A stretch of 64,000 nt of DNA. Origin: Pseudomonas saliphila (GTDB taxonomy: Bacteria; Pseudomonadota; Gammaproteobacteria; Pseudomonadales; Pseudomonadaceae). How positions within the stretch are numbered: the stretch's first letter is position 1; every line of letters begins with the position of its first letter. Location of the stretch: contig NZ_VTVA01000011.1 in the NCBI RefSeq assembly GCF_008638345.1, forward strand, positions 62,001 to 126,000, in the 5' to 3' direction. The notes under the pieces were generated by a model. The model ran no database searches. It saw only the letters and a list, made by a program, of their open reading frames with translations, and was not told the DNA's origin. The translations under genes were made by a program, and so were the position numbers. This document shows positions 39,190 through 49,504 of the stretch, in pieces.

Positions 39190-40179
39190 ATGACTTCGGA
39201 ACTGTCGCTGGCCACAGTAGCCGATAGCGCTCCGGCTGTTGAGGCTGAGGATACGAAACAGGGCATGTTGGCGCTCGGCCGCTATCTGCGAGCAGCGGAT
39301 TATCGGTTTGTTGCCGTGACGCCGGATACGCACCAGCATTATCTGAAGCGAATGGCCGCACGGCCGGTACGCGATCTGAGAGATATTTTCGGTTGGAGTA
39401 GGGCATTCCGAGAGGATCAGGTCAGCATCGAAACGTTTCGGTTGATGCAGCAGGCCGGTGTCCTAATGCGCAAAGGAGAGTTGTGGCGTAGCCGCGTGCG
39501 CTGGTCCAGTCTGGGCGATCTGCTGTGTGCCCACTCGGCCTATCCGACCGACTCGGCGGACGCGGTATTTTTCGGGCCTGATACCTATCGTTTCGCCCGG
39601 CTTATCCAGTCCCACCTTAGTGATAACGCGGGCTCGGTGCGCTGCGCGGTGGATATCGGCTGTGGCTCCGGTGCGGGTGCGATGCTGGTAGCCGGCGCTT
39701 GCCCGGCGGCGCACGTGCTGGCGCTGGATATCAATCCGCAGGCTCTGCGCCTGGCTGCGCTCAACAGCGAATTGGCGGGTCTGAGTAATATCCATACAGC
39801 TCAGAGTAATTTGCTGGCTGATGTGGATGGCACTTTTGATCTGATCATCGCCAATCCGCCGTACATGATGGACTCCCAGGAACGGGCCTACCGCCATGGT
39901 GGGGGTAAGTTGGGGGCAGGACTGTCCGAGCAGATCGTCAACACGGCACTGGAGCGCCTGGCCCCCGGCGGAAGTCTGGTGCTGTATACCGGCGTTGCGA
40001 TAGTGGCGGGGCGTGACGTCTTTCTCGAAGGGTTACAGCAACGGCTGACGAATCAGCCATGTGATTGGCACTACGAGGAACTCGATCCCGACGTGTTCGG
40101 CGAGGAATTGCTGAAGCCGGCCTACGCCGAAGTGGAGCGCATAGCTGCGGTCGGTCTGGTGCTTACCCTGAATCGTTAA
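39190..40179 (+). CDS. Class I SAM-dependent methyltransferase, N-type (NPPY)
   Basis: The 329-residue protein has a Rossmann methyltransferase core: SAM motif VDIGCGSGAGAM (residues 155-163), acidic residue at D180 (LALDIN) and the NPPY motif at 222-225. NPPY is typical of enzymes methylating amino groups of proteins or nucleic acids (HemK/RlmG type). An N-terminal about 140-residue extension has no known domain. It follows the iron-containing enzyme by 23 bases and lies 121 bases before the fused epimerase. It could modify a product of the neighbouring genes or a housekeeping substrate; the target is unknown. Confidence 0.8.
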   Translation: MTSELSLATVADSAPAVEAEDTKQGMLALGRYLRAADYRFVAVTPDTHQHYLKRMAARPVRDLRDIFGWSRAFREDQVSIETFRLMQQAGVLMRKGELWRSRVRWSSLGDLLCAHSAYPTDSADAVFFGPDTYRFARLIQSHLSDNAGSVRCAVDIGCGSGAGAMLVAGACPAAHVLALDINPQALRLAALNSELAGLSNIHTAQSNLLADVDGTFDLIIANPPYMMDSQERAYRHGGGKLGAGLSEQIVNTALERLAPGGSLVLYTGVAIVAGRDVFLEGLQQRLTNQPCDWHYEELDPDVFGEELLKPAYAEVERIAAVGLVLTLNR

Positions 40180-40300
40180 GCTCTATCAGTACAGTGCAAC
40201 TTTATTCTGGCGCGCGAGTCACGAGGTTAGGGTTGTCTGTCCTGCGGCATAACCGTCGGAGCGCAGGCTGAAATTTCTTCTCTGGAAGGATTTCAACACC

Positions 40301-42784
40301 ATGACGGAAATCCACACGGCTAAGCGCAAGCCTCTCGTGGTCATAACGGGTGGTTCCGGCAATATCGGCACCGCTCTGGTCCGGGCGTTGAAGCGTCACT
40401 ACCGCATCGTTTCGCTGGATCGGCGTCTTTCCGAAGAGGCGGACTTCAGTTACGAATTCGACCTCACATCCCTCGACTCGGTACAGCAGGCTCTGCGTAA
40501 TATGGCTGCAGAGCATGGCAGCGAGATCGCCGCAGTCGTCCATCTGGCGGCCTACTTCGACTTTACCGGTGACGATTCGCCGCTGTATCGCAAGGTGAAT
40601 GTAGAGGGCACTCGTAACCTGCTGACCGCCCTGCAGGATTATCGGGTGGAGCGGTTCATCTACTCGAGCACCATGCTGGTGTATAAGCCAGGCGTGCCGG
40701 GGCAGACAATCAACGAGCAATCCCCCGACGAGCCAAGTTGGGCCTATCCGCAATCGAAGGCTGAGACTGAAGCAGTGATTCGTGAGCAGGCCGGCGCTAT
40801 GCCCTACACGCTGCTGCGCCTGGCGGGGTTGTACAACGAGATCAGCTGCGTGCCGACCCTGGCGCACCAGATCGCGCGCATTTACGAAGAAACCGTCAAG
40901 AGCCATCTTTACGCCGGTAACCCTGATGCGGGGCAGGCCTTTATCCATCAAGAGGACATGATCGACGCGTTTCGCCGGACCATCGATAGGCGCAACGCGC
41001 TGCCGCCGGATAACGTGATGCTGATTGGCGAAGAGCGCAGCGAGAGTTACCAGGCCCTGCAGAATCGTCTCGGAGAGCTGATCCACGGGGCGGAAAAGTG
41101 GCAGACCATGGCCGTACCCAAGCCCGTCGCCAAGGTGGGCGCCTGGGCTCAGGAGCATGCCGAGCCGATGGTGCCGGATGACTTTGACAAGGGAGAGAAA
41201 CCTTTCATACGCCCGTTCATGATCGACATGTCATCGGATCATTACCAACTGGATACGGCGCTCGCCCGCCAGCTGCTGGGCTGGGAGCCCAGGCATAATC
41301 TGTACGACGAGCTGGAGAAGCTGGTCGGCAACCTAAAGAAAGACCCTCTCGGCTGGTATCAGGCCAATGGCATCACCCCGCCAGACTGGCTGGCTGAGGC
41401 CGCGGAAAAGGGCCAACACCCGGATAAGATGCTGACGTGCTATCAGCGCCAGCAGGAACGTGAGCACTATCAGTTTCTCTGGGCCCATTTTGTCAATATG
41501 GCGCTCGGGGCCTGGCTGATCAGCTCGCCGGCGACTCTGGGTTATTTCCCTAGTGCGATGGGCTACAGCGATATTGGCACTGGGATGGTGCTGTTGCTGT
41601 TCGGCGGGATTTCGCTGTCGCTCCGGCAGCGCTGGGCGCGTTTCGTTTGTGCAGGGGCAGGGGTATGGCTGCTGCTGGCACCGTTAGTGTTCTGGACTAC
41701 CAGCGCAGCGGCCTATCTCAACAGCACGCTGGTGGGGATACTGGTGATCGGCCTGGCGGCCGCCGCTCGGCCTATGCCAGGCGTTTCACCGGTGGCTGTC
41801 ATGAGCGGGCCGACCCAACCACCCGGTTGGGATAACAATCCGTCCAGCTGGTTTCAGCGTCTGCCTATCATCGGCCTGGCGTTGTTTGGCTTGCTCATGT
41901 CGCGCTACCTAGCGGCCTATCAGCTGGGTCACATCGACACGGTGTGGGATCCTTTTTTTGCTGGCGCTGGCGCTGGCACACGGCTGAACGGTACCGAGGA
42001 GATTATAACCTCAGAGGTTTCCGAGGCCTGGCCAGTGCCTGACGCCGGGTTGGGCGGTATGGTTTATGCGCTGGAGATCCTCCTCGGGCTGATAGGCTCG
42101 ACGCAGCGCTGGCGCACCATGCCCTGGGTGGTGGCGAGCTTTGGGCTGCTGATCGTACCGCTGGGCGTGGTGTCGATCACCTTTGTAATCATTCAGCCTA
42201 TTTTGATCGGCACCTGGTGCACGCTGTGCCTGATAGGCGCCGCGGCCATGTTGCTGCAAATCGCTTATGCCTTCAATGAACTGGTCGCGACCGGACAATT
42301 TCTTCGGCGCCGGCAACGAGCGGGTGCGCCGCTACTGAAAATATTCTTTACTGGCGACACCGACGAGGGCTCGGATGCCGCACCGGAAGACAATTTTCGC
42401 CGCGGTCCTGGTGTGATTGTGCAGGAGGTGCTGGGCACTGGCGTCAGTCTGCCGTGGAATCTGGCACTGTGCCTGCTGATTGGTCTGCTGTTGATGCTGA
42501 CCCGGCTTACCCTCGGCAATGAGGGCAGCCTGGCTAATTGGGACCACTTGTTAGGCGCGTTGATCATCACGGTGACCGGTATTGCCATCGCCGAGTCGGC
42601 GCGTCCGCTGCGCTACCTGCTGATACCGCTGGGTGCGGCGCTGTTTGTCACGCCCCTGGTGTATGACGCCGGGTTCCCTTCGCTGCTGGCCAGCATTGGC
42701 TGCGGCACGGCGGTGATACTGCTGAGTCTGCGCCGCGGGCCGGTGTTTTGTCGGTATGGCAACTGGGACCGGTTGTTGATCTAG
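40301..42784 (+). CDS. NAD-epimerase / SPW / VKOR-like membrane fusion protein
   Basis: The 827-residue protein is a multi-domain fusion. Residues 1-345 are an extended SDR/NAD-epimerase domain (GGSGNIG at 17-23, YxxxK at Y149/K153). About 385-490 holds two SPW-type membrane segments (GAWLISSP, GVWLLLAP). About 515-665 is a VKOR-like four-helix domain with the redox motif CTLC at 640-643. About 715-810 is another SPW-type stretch. VKOR domains normally have a pair of loop cysteines relaying electrons; here no cysteine occurs between about 552 and 639. SDR-SPW-VKOR fusions occur elsewhere, but I know of no defined function. The start is ATG 40301 after GGAAGGA. Upstream are the iron enzyme and methyltransferase; downstream is DUF1622. 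Confidence 0.85.
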   Translation: MTEIHTAKRKPLVVITGGSGNIGTALVRALKRHYRIVSLDRRLSEEADFSYEFDLTSLDSVQQALRNMAAEHGSEIAAVVHLAAYFDFTGDDSPLYRKVNVEGTRNLLTALQDYRVERFIYSSTMLVYKPGVPGQTINEQSPDEPSWAYPQSKAETEAVIREQAGAMPYTLLRLAGLYNEISCVPTLAHQIARIYEETVKSHLYAGNPDAGQAFIHQEDMIDAFRRTIDRRNALPPDNVMLIGEERSESYQALQNRLGELIHGAEKWQTMAVPKPVAKVGAWAQEHAEPMVPDDFDKGEKPFIRPFMIDMSSDHYQLDTALARQLLGWEPRHNLYDELEKLVGNLKKDPLGWYQANGITPPDWLAEAAEKGQHPDKMLTCYQRQQEREHYQFLWAHFVNMALGAWLISSPATLGYFPSAMGYSDIGTGMVLLLFGGISLSLRQRWARFVCAGAGVWLLLAPLVFWTTSAAAYLNSTLVGILVIGLAAAARPMPGVSPVAVMSGPTQPPGWDNNPSSWFQRLPIIGLALFGLLMSRYLAAYQLGHIDTVWDPFFAGAGAGTRLNGTEEIITSEVSEAWPVPDAGLGGMVYALEILLGLIGSTQRWRTMPWVVASFGLLIVPLGVVSITFVIIQPILIGTWCTLCLIGAAAMLLQIAYAFNELVATGQFLRRRQRAGAPLLKIFFTGDTDEGSDAAPEDNFRRGPGVIVQEVLGTGVSLPWNLALCLLIGLLLMLTRLTLGNEGSLANWDHLLGALIITVTGIAIAESARPLRYLLIPLGAALFVTPLVYDAGFPSLLASIGCGTAVILLSLRRGPVFCRYGNWDRLLI

Positions 42785-42816
42785 CGGCCAAACCCTCTTG
42801 ACTGGAGAACTGCTCA

Positions 42817-43188
42817 ATGGAAGTGCTCAGACCCATCGCTGATCTCGCCGCCGTCGCAGTCGGCGGTATTGGACTCGCGATCATCGCAGGCGCGGCCTTT
42901 TACTCGATAGTCATCGCCATGGTGCACATGGTTTATCATCGCCATGAAACCGAGACCATTTTCCGCGAGGTGCGTCAGCGACTGGGCCGGGGAATACTTC
43001 TCGGTCTGGAGTTTTTGATAGCGGCCGATATTATGCTGACCGTCGCGGTGGATCTCTCATTCGAGAACGTAGGAGTCTTGATTGTGATTGTGCTGGTGCG
43101 GTCATTCCTGAGTTTCACGCTGGAAGTGGAGCTGACCGGCAAGTGGCCCTGGCAGATGAACCCCAAGAAAGAGACGGAATCCTCCTGA
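42817..43188 (+). CDS. DUF1622 membrane protein
   Basis: The 123-residue protein has three hydrophobic segments (about 8-34, 56-75, 82-98) and the family pattern F-x-x-V-R-x-x-L-G-R-G-I-L-L-G-L-E-F-L-I-A-A-D-I-M. It follows the fusion protein by 32 bases and is probably in the same transcript. The family is widespread and of unknown function. Confidence 0.85.
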   Translation: MEVLRPIADLAAVAVGGIGLAIIAGAAFYSIVIAMVHMVYHRHETETIFREVRQRLGRGILLGLEFLIAADIMLTVAVDLSFENVGVLIVIVLVRSFLSFTLEVELTGKWPWQMNPKKETESS

Positions 43189-43341
43189 TCGCTGTGAATC
43201 ATTGCTGCTTTACATAAGCGACCCGCCAGCCTGCGTTGCTCCCACAGATAGGGTGCGGTGTAATACCGTCCTGAGAGTCTGTTGAGGGTTTCAATCGTGC
43301 GCATATCGGCAGACCCTACCCTATAGATCCGAGGAATTCTG

Positions 43342-43752
43342 ATGAACAAACATTGGCTGGCAGGCGTGTTCCTGCTGCTGCCGGGCACCGCTCTGGCAGA
43401 CGGGCTCTGCGAGGATGCCGAAGATACCGCGGCCTTGAACAAGTGCATCCACGCAGAGGTGGAGAAGGCCGAAGATGAGCTCAATCGCTATCTGGAGGCG
43501 AGCCGTACGTTGCACGCCGAGCGCGTGGATGCGGTGGTGACAATGGAAGCGGCGCAGGGCGCCTGGGTGCGGTATCGCGATAGCCACTGCCTGGCGGTTT
43601 ACGATCTCTGGAATGAGGGTACGGTCCGCGGCGCAATGTTGGGTACCTGCCTGCTTGACCACACCCGGCGCCGCACACATGACATCTGGGAGGTTTACCT
43701 CGCCAGTTCGGATGATGAGCCCGTGTTACCGGAGCCATCGCTGGACCTGTAA
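43342..43752 (+). CDS. Exported LprI-like (DUF1311) protein
   Basis: The 136-residue precursor has a Sec signal peptide (MNKHWLAGVFLLLPGTALA, cleavage before DGLC). The mature part has the DUF1311 pattern: four cysteines, an A-x-L-N-K-C-x-x-x-E-x-x-x-A-E-D-E-L-N-R-Y-L helix and AQGAWVRYRDSHC. This family includes lysozyme inhibitor LprI of mycobacteria, but the role in pseudomonads is unproven. Probably periplasmic. Confidence 0.8.
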   Translation: MNKHWLAGVFLLLPGTALADGLCEDAEDTAALNKCIHAEVEKAEDELNRYLEASRTLHAERVDAVVTMEAAQGAWVRYRDSHCLAVYDLWNEGTVRGAMLGTCLLDHTRRRTHDIWEVYLASSDDEPVLPEPSLDL

Positions 43753-43769
43753 GTAACCAGGATCCGCTT

Positions 43770-44174
43770 ATGAACGGCTGGAATCTGTATCAGACATTGG
43801 CCGACATCGTGCTCACCATGCATGTGATGTTGGTCGCCTTCGTCGTGCTGGGTCTGGTGATCATTATTCTGGGGAATCTGCGTCACTGGGCTTGGGTCAA
43901 CAACCTCTGGTTCAGGCTGGCCCATCTGAGCACCATTCTGGTGGTAGTGGCAGAAGCCTGGCTGGGCGTCGTCTGTCCGCTGACCACGCTGGAGTCCTGG
44001 TTGCGTCAACGAGCGGGCACTGCAGGCTATCAGAGCGGATTCATCGAGTACTGGCTGCAAAACCTTTTGTACTACAACGCGCCGGATTGGGTATTCATGA
44101 TGCTCTACACGCTGTTCGGACTGCTGGTGTTGGCAACCTTCTGGTGGTATCCGCCGCATTTCAAATGGCGTTGA
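43770..44174 (+). CDS. DUF2784 membrane protein
   Basis: The 134-residue protein has about three to four hydrophobic helices and the DUF2784 pattern: [22 protein letters not shown], then [32 protein letters not shown], then [12 protein letters not shown]. Function unknown. It follows the LprI-like gene by 17 bases and converges on the thiolase gene. Confidence 0.85.
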   Translation: MNGWNLYQTLADIVLTMHVMLVAFVVLGLVIIILGNLRHWAWVNNLWFRLAHLSTILVVVAEAWLGVVCPLTTLESWLRQRAGTAGYQSGFIEYWLQNLLYYNAPDWVFMMLYTLFGLLVLATFWWYPPHFKWR

Positions 44175-44189
44175 AACGGTGCCGGAGCT

Positions 44190-44210
44190 GCGCCAGCGTT
44201 GCGCTGGCGC
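44190..44210. terminator. Hairpin between DUF2784 and thiolase genes
   Basis: GCGCCAGCG (44190-44198) and CGCTGGCGC (44202-44210) form a perfect 9-bp stem around TTG. It sits between convergent genes. No T-run on either side, so termination strength is doubtful. Confidence 0.5.
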
Positions 44211-44231
44211 CTACCCTTACTTCACTTTATC

Positions 44232-45413
44232 TCAGTCCCGTTCCAGGGCCAGTGCTACGCCCTGGCCGCCACCGATACAGAGTGTGGCGAGGCCTTTTTT
44301 GGCATCCCGGTTCAGCATTTCATGCAGCAGGGTGACCAGTACCCGACACCCGGAGGCACCGATAGGGTGCCCCAGAGCGATGGCACCGCCGTTGACGTTG
44401 ACCTTGTCCATATCCCATTTCAGTTCGCGGCTGACCGCTAGCGCCTGGGCTGCGAAAGCCTCGTTGGCTTCAATCAGGTCCAGGTCCTGGATAGTCCAAC
44501 CGGCTTTGCTCAAGCAGCGCTGAGTCGCGGACACCGGGCCAATGCCCATGATTGCTGGATCGACGCCTGCATTGGCATAGGCTGCGACCCGTGCCAGCAC
44601 CGGCAATCCCAGCTCCTTGGCCTTGGCGGCGCTCATCATCAATACGGCGGCAGCGCCGTCGTTCAGACCGGACGCGTTGCCGGCGGTGACTGAGCCGCCA
44701 GGCTTGAAGGCCGGACGCAGCGCGCCGAGCGATTCAGCGGTGGTTCCGGGGCGTGGCTGCTCATCCCGGGTTACCAGCACGGGTTCGCCCTTGCGCTGGG
44801 GGATGCTGACGGGGGTGATTTCCTTGTCGAAACGGCCGGCCTGCTGGGCGGCGACAGCCTTTTGCTGGGACGCTGCAGCGAAGGCATCCTGCTCCTCGCG
44901 GGTAATCTGGTATTTATCCACCAGATTCTCGGCGGTGATGCCCATGTGATAGTCGTTGAAGGCGTCCCACAGTCCATCGTTGATCATGGTGTCGATCAGT
45001 TTGCCATGGCCCATGCGTTGGCCGGTGCGTGAGTTGGGTAAGACGTGGGGTGACAGGCTCATGGACTCCTGGCCACCGGCAATAATCACCTCGGCGTCGC
45101 CGCAGCGAATAGCCTGCGCGCCCAGATGGAGTGCCTTGAGACCCGAGCCGCAGACCTTGTTCAGATTCAAAGCGGGTACAGCGTGGGGCAGCCCGGCGTG
45201 GATGGCCGCCTGTCTGGAGGGGTTCTGGCCGCAGCCAGCAGTCAGTACCTGCCCGAGGATGACTTCGTCCACACTGGCTGGGTCGATCCCGGATTGCTCC
45301 AGTAGCGCCCGAATGACCGTGGCCCCCAGTTCGTGGGCCGGAACGCTTGCAAACTGGCCGCCAAACGTACCTATGGCGGTGCGGGTGGCGGCAACAATTA
45401 CGACGTCTTGCAT
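44232..45413 (-). CDS. Acetyl-CoA acetyltransferase (thiolase)
   Basis: The 393-residue thiolase interconverts two acetyl-CoA and acetoacetyl-CoA. It has the nucleophile cysteine in [14 protein letters not shown], the histidine in [17 protein letters not shown] and the second cysteine in [11 protein letters not shown] at 45411-45413 begins [17 protein letters not shown], the usual N-terminus. Overall it looks like AtoB/PhbA, so it may serve PHB or ketone-body metabolism. It lies downstream of acs on the same strand after 87 bases. Confidence 0.93.
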   Translation of the reverse strand: MQDVVIVAATRTAIGTFGGQFASVPAHELGATVIRALLEQSGIDPASVDEVILGQVLTAGCGQNPSRQAAIHAGLPHAVPALNLNKVCGSGLKALHLGAQAIRCGDAEVIIAGGQESMSLSPHVLPNSRTGQRMGHGKLIDTMINDGLWDAFNDYHMGITAENLVDKYQITREEQDAFAAASQQKAVAAQQAGRFDKEITPVSIPQRKGEPVLVTRDEQPRPGTTAESLGALRPAFKPGGSVTAGNASGLNDGAAAVLMMSAAKAKELGLPVLARVAAYANAGVDPAIMGIGPVSATQRCLSKAGWTIQDLDLIEANEAFAAQALAVSRELKWDMDKVNVNGGAIALGHPIGASGCRVLVTLLHEMLNRDAKKGLATLCIGGGQGVALALERD

Positions 45414-45500
45414 GAACGACTCCTCTGGTCCCGTTCTGAAAAGGACCAGAGTAGCGCTCACAGTCATTTAGGGCAACTGTGGGTCACCCCGAAGGAGGGA

Positions 45501-47444
45501 TCAAGACGGCTTGTTTTGACGGTTCTTGATCAGATCGTCTACCACTGAAGGATCCGCCAGTGTGGAAGTGTCGCCCAGGGTATCAAGCTCGTCGGAGGCG
45601 ATCTTGCGCAGCACGCGCCGCATGATCTTGCCCGAACGGGTTTTCGGCAGGCCGGGGGCCCACTGCACGAAATCCGGTTTGGCGAAGGAGCCTACCTGCT
45701 CGGCGACAAAGGCGCGGATTTCCTCCACCAGCTCGGCACTGGGGGTGACCCCGTGCATGGGCGTGATATAGGCATAGATACACTGACCCTTGATGTCGTG
45801 CGGGCACCCGATTACCGCCGCTTCGGCGATTGCATCGTGCAATACCAGCGCGCTTTCCACTTCGGCGGTGCCAATGCGATGGCCTGATACGTTGAGGACG
45901 TCATCTACCCGGCCAGTGATCCAGTAATAGCCATCTTCGTCACGGCGGGCGCCATCGCCAGTAAAGTACACCCCTTTGTAGGTGCTGAAGTAGGTGTCTA
46001 TCAGTCGCTGATGGTCACCGTATACAGTGCGGATCTGGCTCGGCCAGGACCGCTTGATGACCAGATTGCCGCTCGCTGGACCGCTTAGCTCGTTACCTTC
46101 GGGGTCCATGAGTGCGGGTTCGACGCCGAAGAATGGGCGCGTAGCCGAGCCGGGCTTCAGATCCGTGGCACCGGGTAATGGCGAAATCATGATTGAGCCC
46201 GTTTCGGTCTGCCACCAGGTATCCACGATCGGGCAGCGCATATCGCCGACAACATGGTAGTACCATTCCCAGGCCTCGGGGTTGATAGGCTCGCCAACGC
46301 TGCCCAGCAAGCGCAGGCTGGCGCGGGATGTTTTGCTGACGTATTCGTCACCCTTGGACATCAGTGCGCGGATAGCGGTGGGCGCGGTATAGAAAATATT
46401 AACCTTGTGCTTGTCGATGATTTCCCAGCAGCGTGACGCATCCGGGTAGGTCGGCACGCCTTCGTACATCAGCGTAGTGGCGCCATTGCACAGCGGGCCG
46501 TAGACGATATAGGAGTGGCCCGTGACCCATCCGACATCCGCCGTACACCAGTAGACCTCGCCCTGGTGATAATCGAATACGTAATGGTGGGTCATCGCCG
46601 AGCTCAGCAGGTAGCCGCCGGTGGTATGCAGTACGCCCTTGGGCTGGCCGGTTGAGCCTGAGGTGTAGAGAATGAAGAGCGGATCCTCGCTGTCCATCGG
46701 CTCCGGTGCACACTCAGGGCTAACGCCGGCGCATGCCTCGTGGTACCAGATGTCGCGCGACTCGTTCCATTCAATGTCGCCGCCAGTGCGTTGCACGGTG
46801 ATCACGGTATGGACATCGGGGCACTCAGTCAGCGCCTTATCCACATTTCGCTTCAATGGGACACGCTTGCCAGCGCGGACGCTTTCATCGGCGGTGATGA
46901 CCGCGCGGCAATCGGCATTCAGGATGCGATCGCGCACTGCGTCGGGGGAAAATCCACCGAATACGACCGAATGCACAGCACCAATCCGGGCGCAGGCCAG
47001 CATGGCAAAAGCCGCTTCCGGAATCATCGGCATGTACAGGCATACGCGGTCGCCTTTCTTGACGCCACGCGCCCTGAGGACATTGCCCAGCCGGGACACC
47101 TGCTCATGCAGCTCGCGATAGGTGATGTTTTTGGAATCGGCGGGGTCGTCACCCTCCCAGATGATGGCTACCTGATCCGCGCGTGTCGCCAAGTGCCGGT
47201 CGATGCAGTTAGTGCTGACATTGAGCTTGCCGCCGATAAACCAGGCTGCTTCGCCTTTGTTCATATCGCTTTCATGTACTTTGGACCAGGGCTGGTCCCA
47301 ATCGAGGAAGCGCTTGGCCTGCTCGGCCCAGAACTCGTCCGGCTGCTCAATGGATTGCTTGTAGAGACGATTATAGGTGGCTTCGTCGGCATGCGTATTG
47401 ACGCGGGCAGCATCGGATATCTTGTGATTCTCGATCTTGTACAT
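45501..47444 (-). CDS. acs: Acetyl-CoA synthetase
   Basis: Acs activates acetate with ATP and CoA. The 647-residue ANL-superfamily enzyme has the AMP-binding motif [39 protein letters not shown] and the catalytic lysine region [11 protein letters not shown], the usual site of reversible acetylation. ATG at 47442-47444 is chosen because [16 protein letters not shown] is typical; the frame is open much further but not conserved. The gene lies leftward of panC across a 256-base gap without an obvious promoter motif. In P. aeruginosa acsB is likewise near the pan genes (from memory). Confidence 0.96.
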   Translation of the reverse strand: MYKIENHKISDAARVNTHADEATYNRLYKQSIEQPDEFWAEQAKRFLDWDQPWSKVHESDMNKGEAAWFIGGKLNVSTNCIDRHLATRADQVAIIWEGDDPADSKNITYRELHEQVSRLGNVLRARGVKKGDRVCLYMPMIPEAAFAMLACARIGAVHSVVFGGFSPDAVRDRILNADCRAVITADESVRAGKRVPLKRNVDKALTECPDVHTVITVQRTGGDIEWNESRDIWYHEACAGVSPECAPEPMDSEDPLFILYTSGSTGQPKGVLHTTGGYLLSSAMTHHYVFDYHQGEVYWCTADVGWVTGHSYIVYGPLCNGATTLMYEGVPTYPDASRCWEIIDKHKVNIFYTAPTAIRALMSKGDEYVSKTSRASLRLLGSVGEPINPEAWEWYYHVVGDMRCPIVDTWWQTETGSIMISPLPGATDLKPGSATRPFFGVEPALMDPEGNELSGPASGNLVIKRSWPSQIRTVYGDHQRLIDTYFSTYKGVYFTGDGARRDEDGYYWITGRVDDVLNVSGHRIGTAEVESALVLHDAIAEAAVIGCPHDIKGQCIYAYITPMHGVTPSAELVEEIRAFVAEQVGSFAKPDFVQWAPGLPKTRSGKIMRRVLRKIASDELDTLGDTSTLADPSVVDDLIKNRQNKPS

Positions 47445-47700
47445 GGATAGTCCTCTATTGTTATTAATGGCGCGCGTTCTGTCAGGACCGCGAAGTCTCA
47501 CGCAACAGAACCCTATGCCCCAAGACTTGCCGATAATAGAGGCTGCTTCAATCCTTCTTTGGTCTGATACGAAGGAGACAACAGCAGACATGCGGACCGC
47601 TAGCGGGCGGTTGCAGGGTATACGCAGGCGGGGCCTGGAGTTGATGCCAGTGTAGTTCAGGGCAGACGAAGCCGCCGGACGACGCCGGCAGCCGTGAAAC

Positions 47701-48552
47701 CTAGTTCAATTCAAAGCTGAGATTATCGATCAGGCGGGTGGTGCCCACGAACGCTGCAACCAGCACGATCAGTTGTTGGCTTTCCTCAGTCACCGGACGG
47801 AGACTGACTGGATCGCGCAATTCCAGATAGTCAGGCCGTATGCCCGCTTCTGACAGCTGCTGGCGCGCTTCGTTAAGCACCGTCTCATAGTCACGGCGTC
47901 CGCCCTGTATCTGAGCGGCGACCTGCTGCAGAGCCTGATAGAGGCGGGGAGCAAGCTGGCGTTCGGCAGCGGTGAGAAACCCGTTACGCGATGAAAGCGC
48001 CAGCCCGTCAGGGTCGCGGACGATGGTCTCGCCCATGATCTGCACCGGCATGCACAGATCCTGGGCCATCTTGCGGATGACCGCCAACTGCTGGTAATCC
48101 TTCTTGCCGAAAATGGCCAGGTCCGGCTGGGTCATATTAAGCAGTTTGCTCACCACCGTGGCGACACCCTCGAAGTGACCGGGACGGCTGGCGCCACACA
48201 GGTCCTCGGACACCAGCGGGACGCTGATGCGCGTATGGCCTTCCATGCCGTCGGGATACATCTCCTTCGCGCTCGGGGCAAATACCAGGTTGGCACCGAC
48301 GTCGAGCAGCTTGCTCTGGTCCGCTGCCAGGGTGCGCGGGTAGCTGTCGAGATCTTCGTTCGGCCCAAATTGCAGCGGGTTGACGAAGATGCTTACGACA
48401 ACGTAATCCGTGCTTTGCAGCGCTTTCTGCACCAGCGCAAGATGCCCGTCGTGCAGGTTGCCCATAGTCGGCACCATGCCGATCCGTTTGCCTTCCTGGC
48501 GTGCGCGGGCGACCGCAGCACGCAGCTGAGCAATAGTATGTACGGTATTCAT
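47701..48552 (-). CDS. panC: Pantothenate synthetase
   Basis: PanC joins pantoate and beta-alanine with ATP. The 283-residue protein has the HIGH-type motif [13 protein letters not shown], the second loop [12 protein letters not shown] and the KMSKS-like [10 protein letters not shown]. It is last in the panB-panC pair, with panB 4 bases upstream. A panD gene for the beta-alanine supply, which follows panC in P. aeruginosa (from memory), is not present between panC and acs. Confidence 0.97.
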   Translation of the reverse strand: MNTVHTIAQLRAAVARARQEGKRIGMVPTMGNLHDGHLALVQKALQSTDYVVVSIFVNPLQFGPNEDLDSYPRTLAADQSKLLDVGANLVFAPSAKEMYPDGMEGHTRISVPLVSEDLCGASRPGHFEGVATVVSKLLNMTQPDLAIFGKKDYQQLAVIRKMAQDLCMPVQIMGETIVRDPDGLALSSRNGFLTAAERQLAPRLYQALQQVAAQIQGGRRDYETVLNEARQQLSEAGIRPDYLELRDPVSLRPVTEESQQLIVLVAAFVGTTRLIDNLSFELN

Positions 48553-48556
48553 TTAT

Positions 48557-49351
48557 TCAGAACTCGTGTTCGGCGGCGGGGAATTCGACGGCCTTGACCG
48601 CTTCGACATACGCGCGGACCGCTGACTGGATATCCGGCTGCCCGGTCATGAAATTCTTCACGAAGCGCGGCATACGCCCGCTGAGTGACAATCCAAGCAT
48701 ATCGTGGACCACCAGAACCTGGCCGTCGGTCTCGCTGCCCGCGCCAATGCCGATGACCGGGACATTCGCCGCGCGGGTAATTTCCGCAGCCAGAGTGCTG
48801 GGTACACATTCGAGCAACAGCATGCTGGCGCCTGCCGTTTCAAGTGCTTTGCAGTCCGCCAGCAGCGCCTTGGCCTGTGCCTCCTCGCGACCCTGAACCT
48901 TGTACCCGCCGAGCACGTTGACGGTCTGGGGTGTCAGGCCCAGATGCACGCAGACCGGTATGCCGTTGCGCACCAGCGTGGTCACTGACTCGGCGAGCCA
49001 GCTGCCGCCTTCGATCTTGACCATATGCGCGCCAGCCTGCATCAGCCTGGCGCTGTTGGTCAGCGCCTGGTCCAGGGTGGCATAGGTCATGAACGACAGG
49101 TCAGCCATGATCAGCGCGCCCTTGTTGCCGCGCTTGACGCACTGTGTGTGGTAGGCCATATCGTCGGTGGTCACCGGCAGGGTACTGTCGTGCCCCTGCA
49201 GCACCATACCCAATGAATCGCCGATCAATATGACCTCTACGCCGGCCTGGCTTTCCATATGAGCGAAGGTCGCGTCGTAGGCAGTCAGACAGACGATCTT
49301 TTCGCCATTCCGCTTGAGCTTGTTGAGCGTCGTCAGAGTTACGTCAGGCAT
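48557..49351 (-). CDS. panB: Ketopantoate hydroxymethyltransferase
   Basis: PanB transfers a hydroxymethyl group to ketoisovalerate in pantothenate synthesis. The 264-residue TIM barrel has [32 protein letters not shown], the metal-binding D-S-L-G and D-M-A-Y-H, and the catalytic glutamate in KIEGG. ATG at 49349-49351 begins [19 protein letters not shown]. It is followed by panC after 4 bases; folK lies upstream across 153 bases. Confidence 0.97.
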   Translation of the reverse strand: MPDVTLTTLNKLKRNGEKIVCLTAYDATFAHMESQAGVEVILIGDSLGMVLQGHDSTLPVTTDDMAYHTQCVKRGNKGALIMADLSFMTYATLDQALTNSARLMQAGAHMVKIEGGSWLAESVTTLVRNGIPVCVHLGLTPQTVNVLGGYKVQGREEAQAKALLADCKALETAGASMLLLECVPSTLAAEITRAANVPVIGIGAGSETDGQVLVVHDMLGLSLSGRMPRFVKNFMTGQPDIQSAVRAYVEAVKAVEFPAAEHEF

Positions 49352-49504
49352 GGTTGATCCCAGTGATGAGGATTGGTGGGCGATTATATCCGCAGTTAAT
49401 ATCCATGGTTCGTTCCCGACGACCCGCGTACTCACGGGAGGGGTCCCTGTCCTGGCCATTCTGGCAAGTATAGCCGTGCCGCTGGGGCAAACCGTCCTGG
49501 TTCA

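Noticed and set aside
40202-41158. Open frame opposite the epimerase domain
   Set aside because: The plus-strand frame has clear NAD-binding and YxxxK motifs; the minus frame has none.
47592-47700. GCCGG palindromes upstream of panC end as a terminator
   Set aside because: Stem is short and imperfect, with no T-run.
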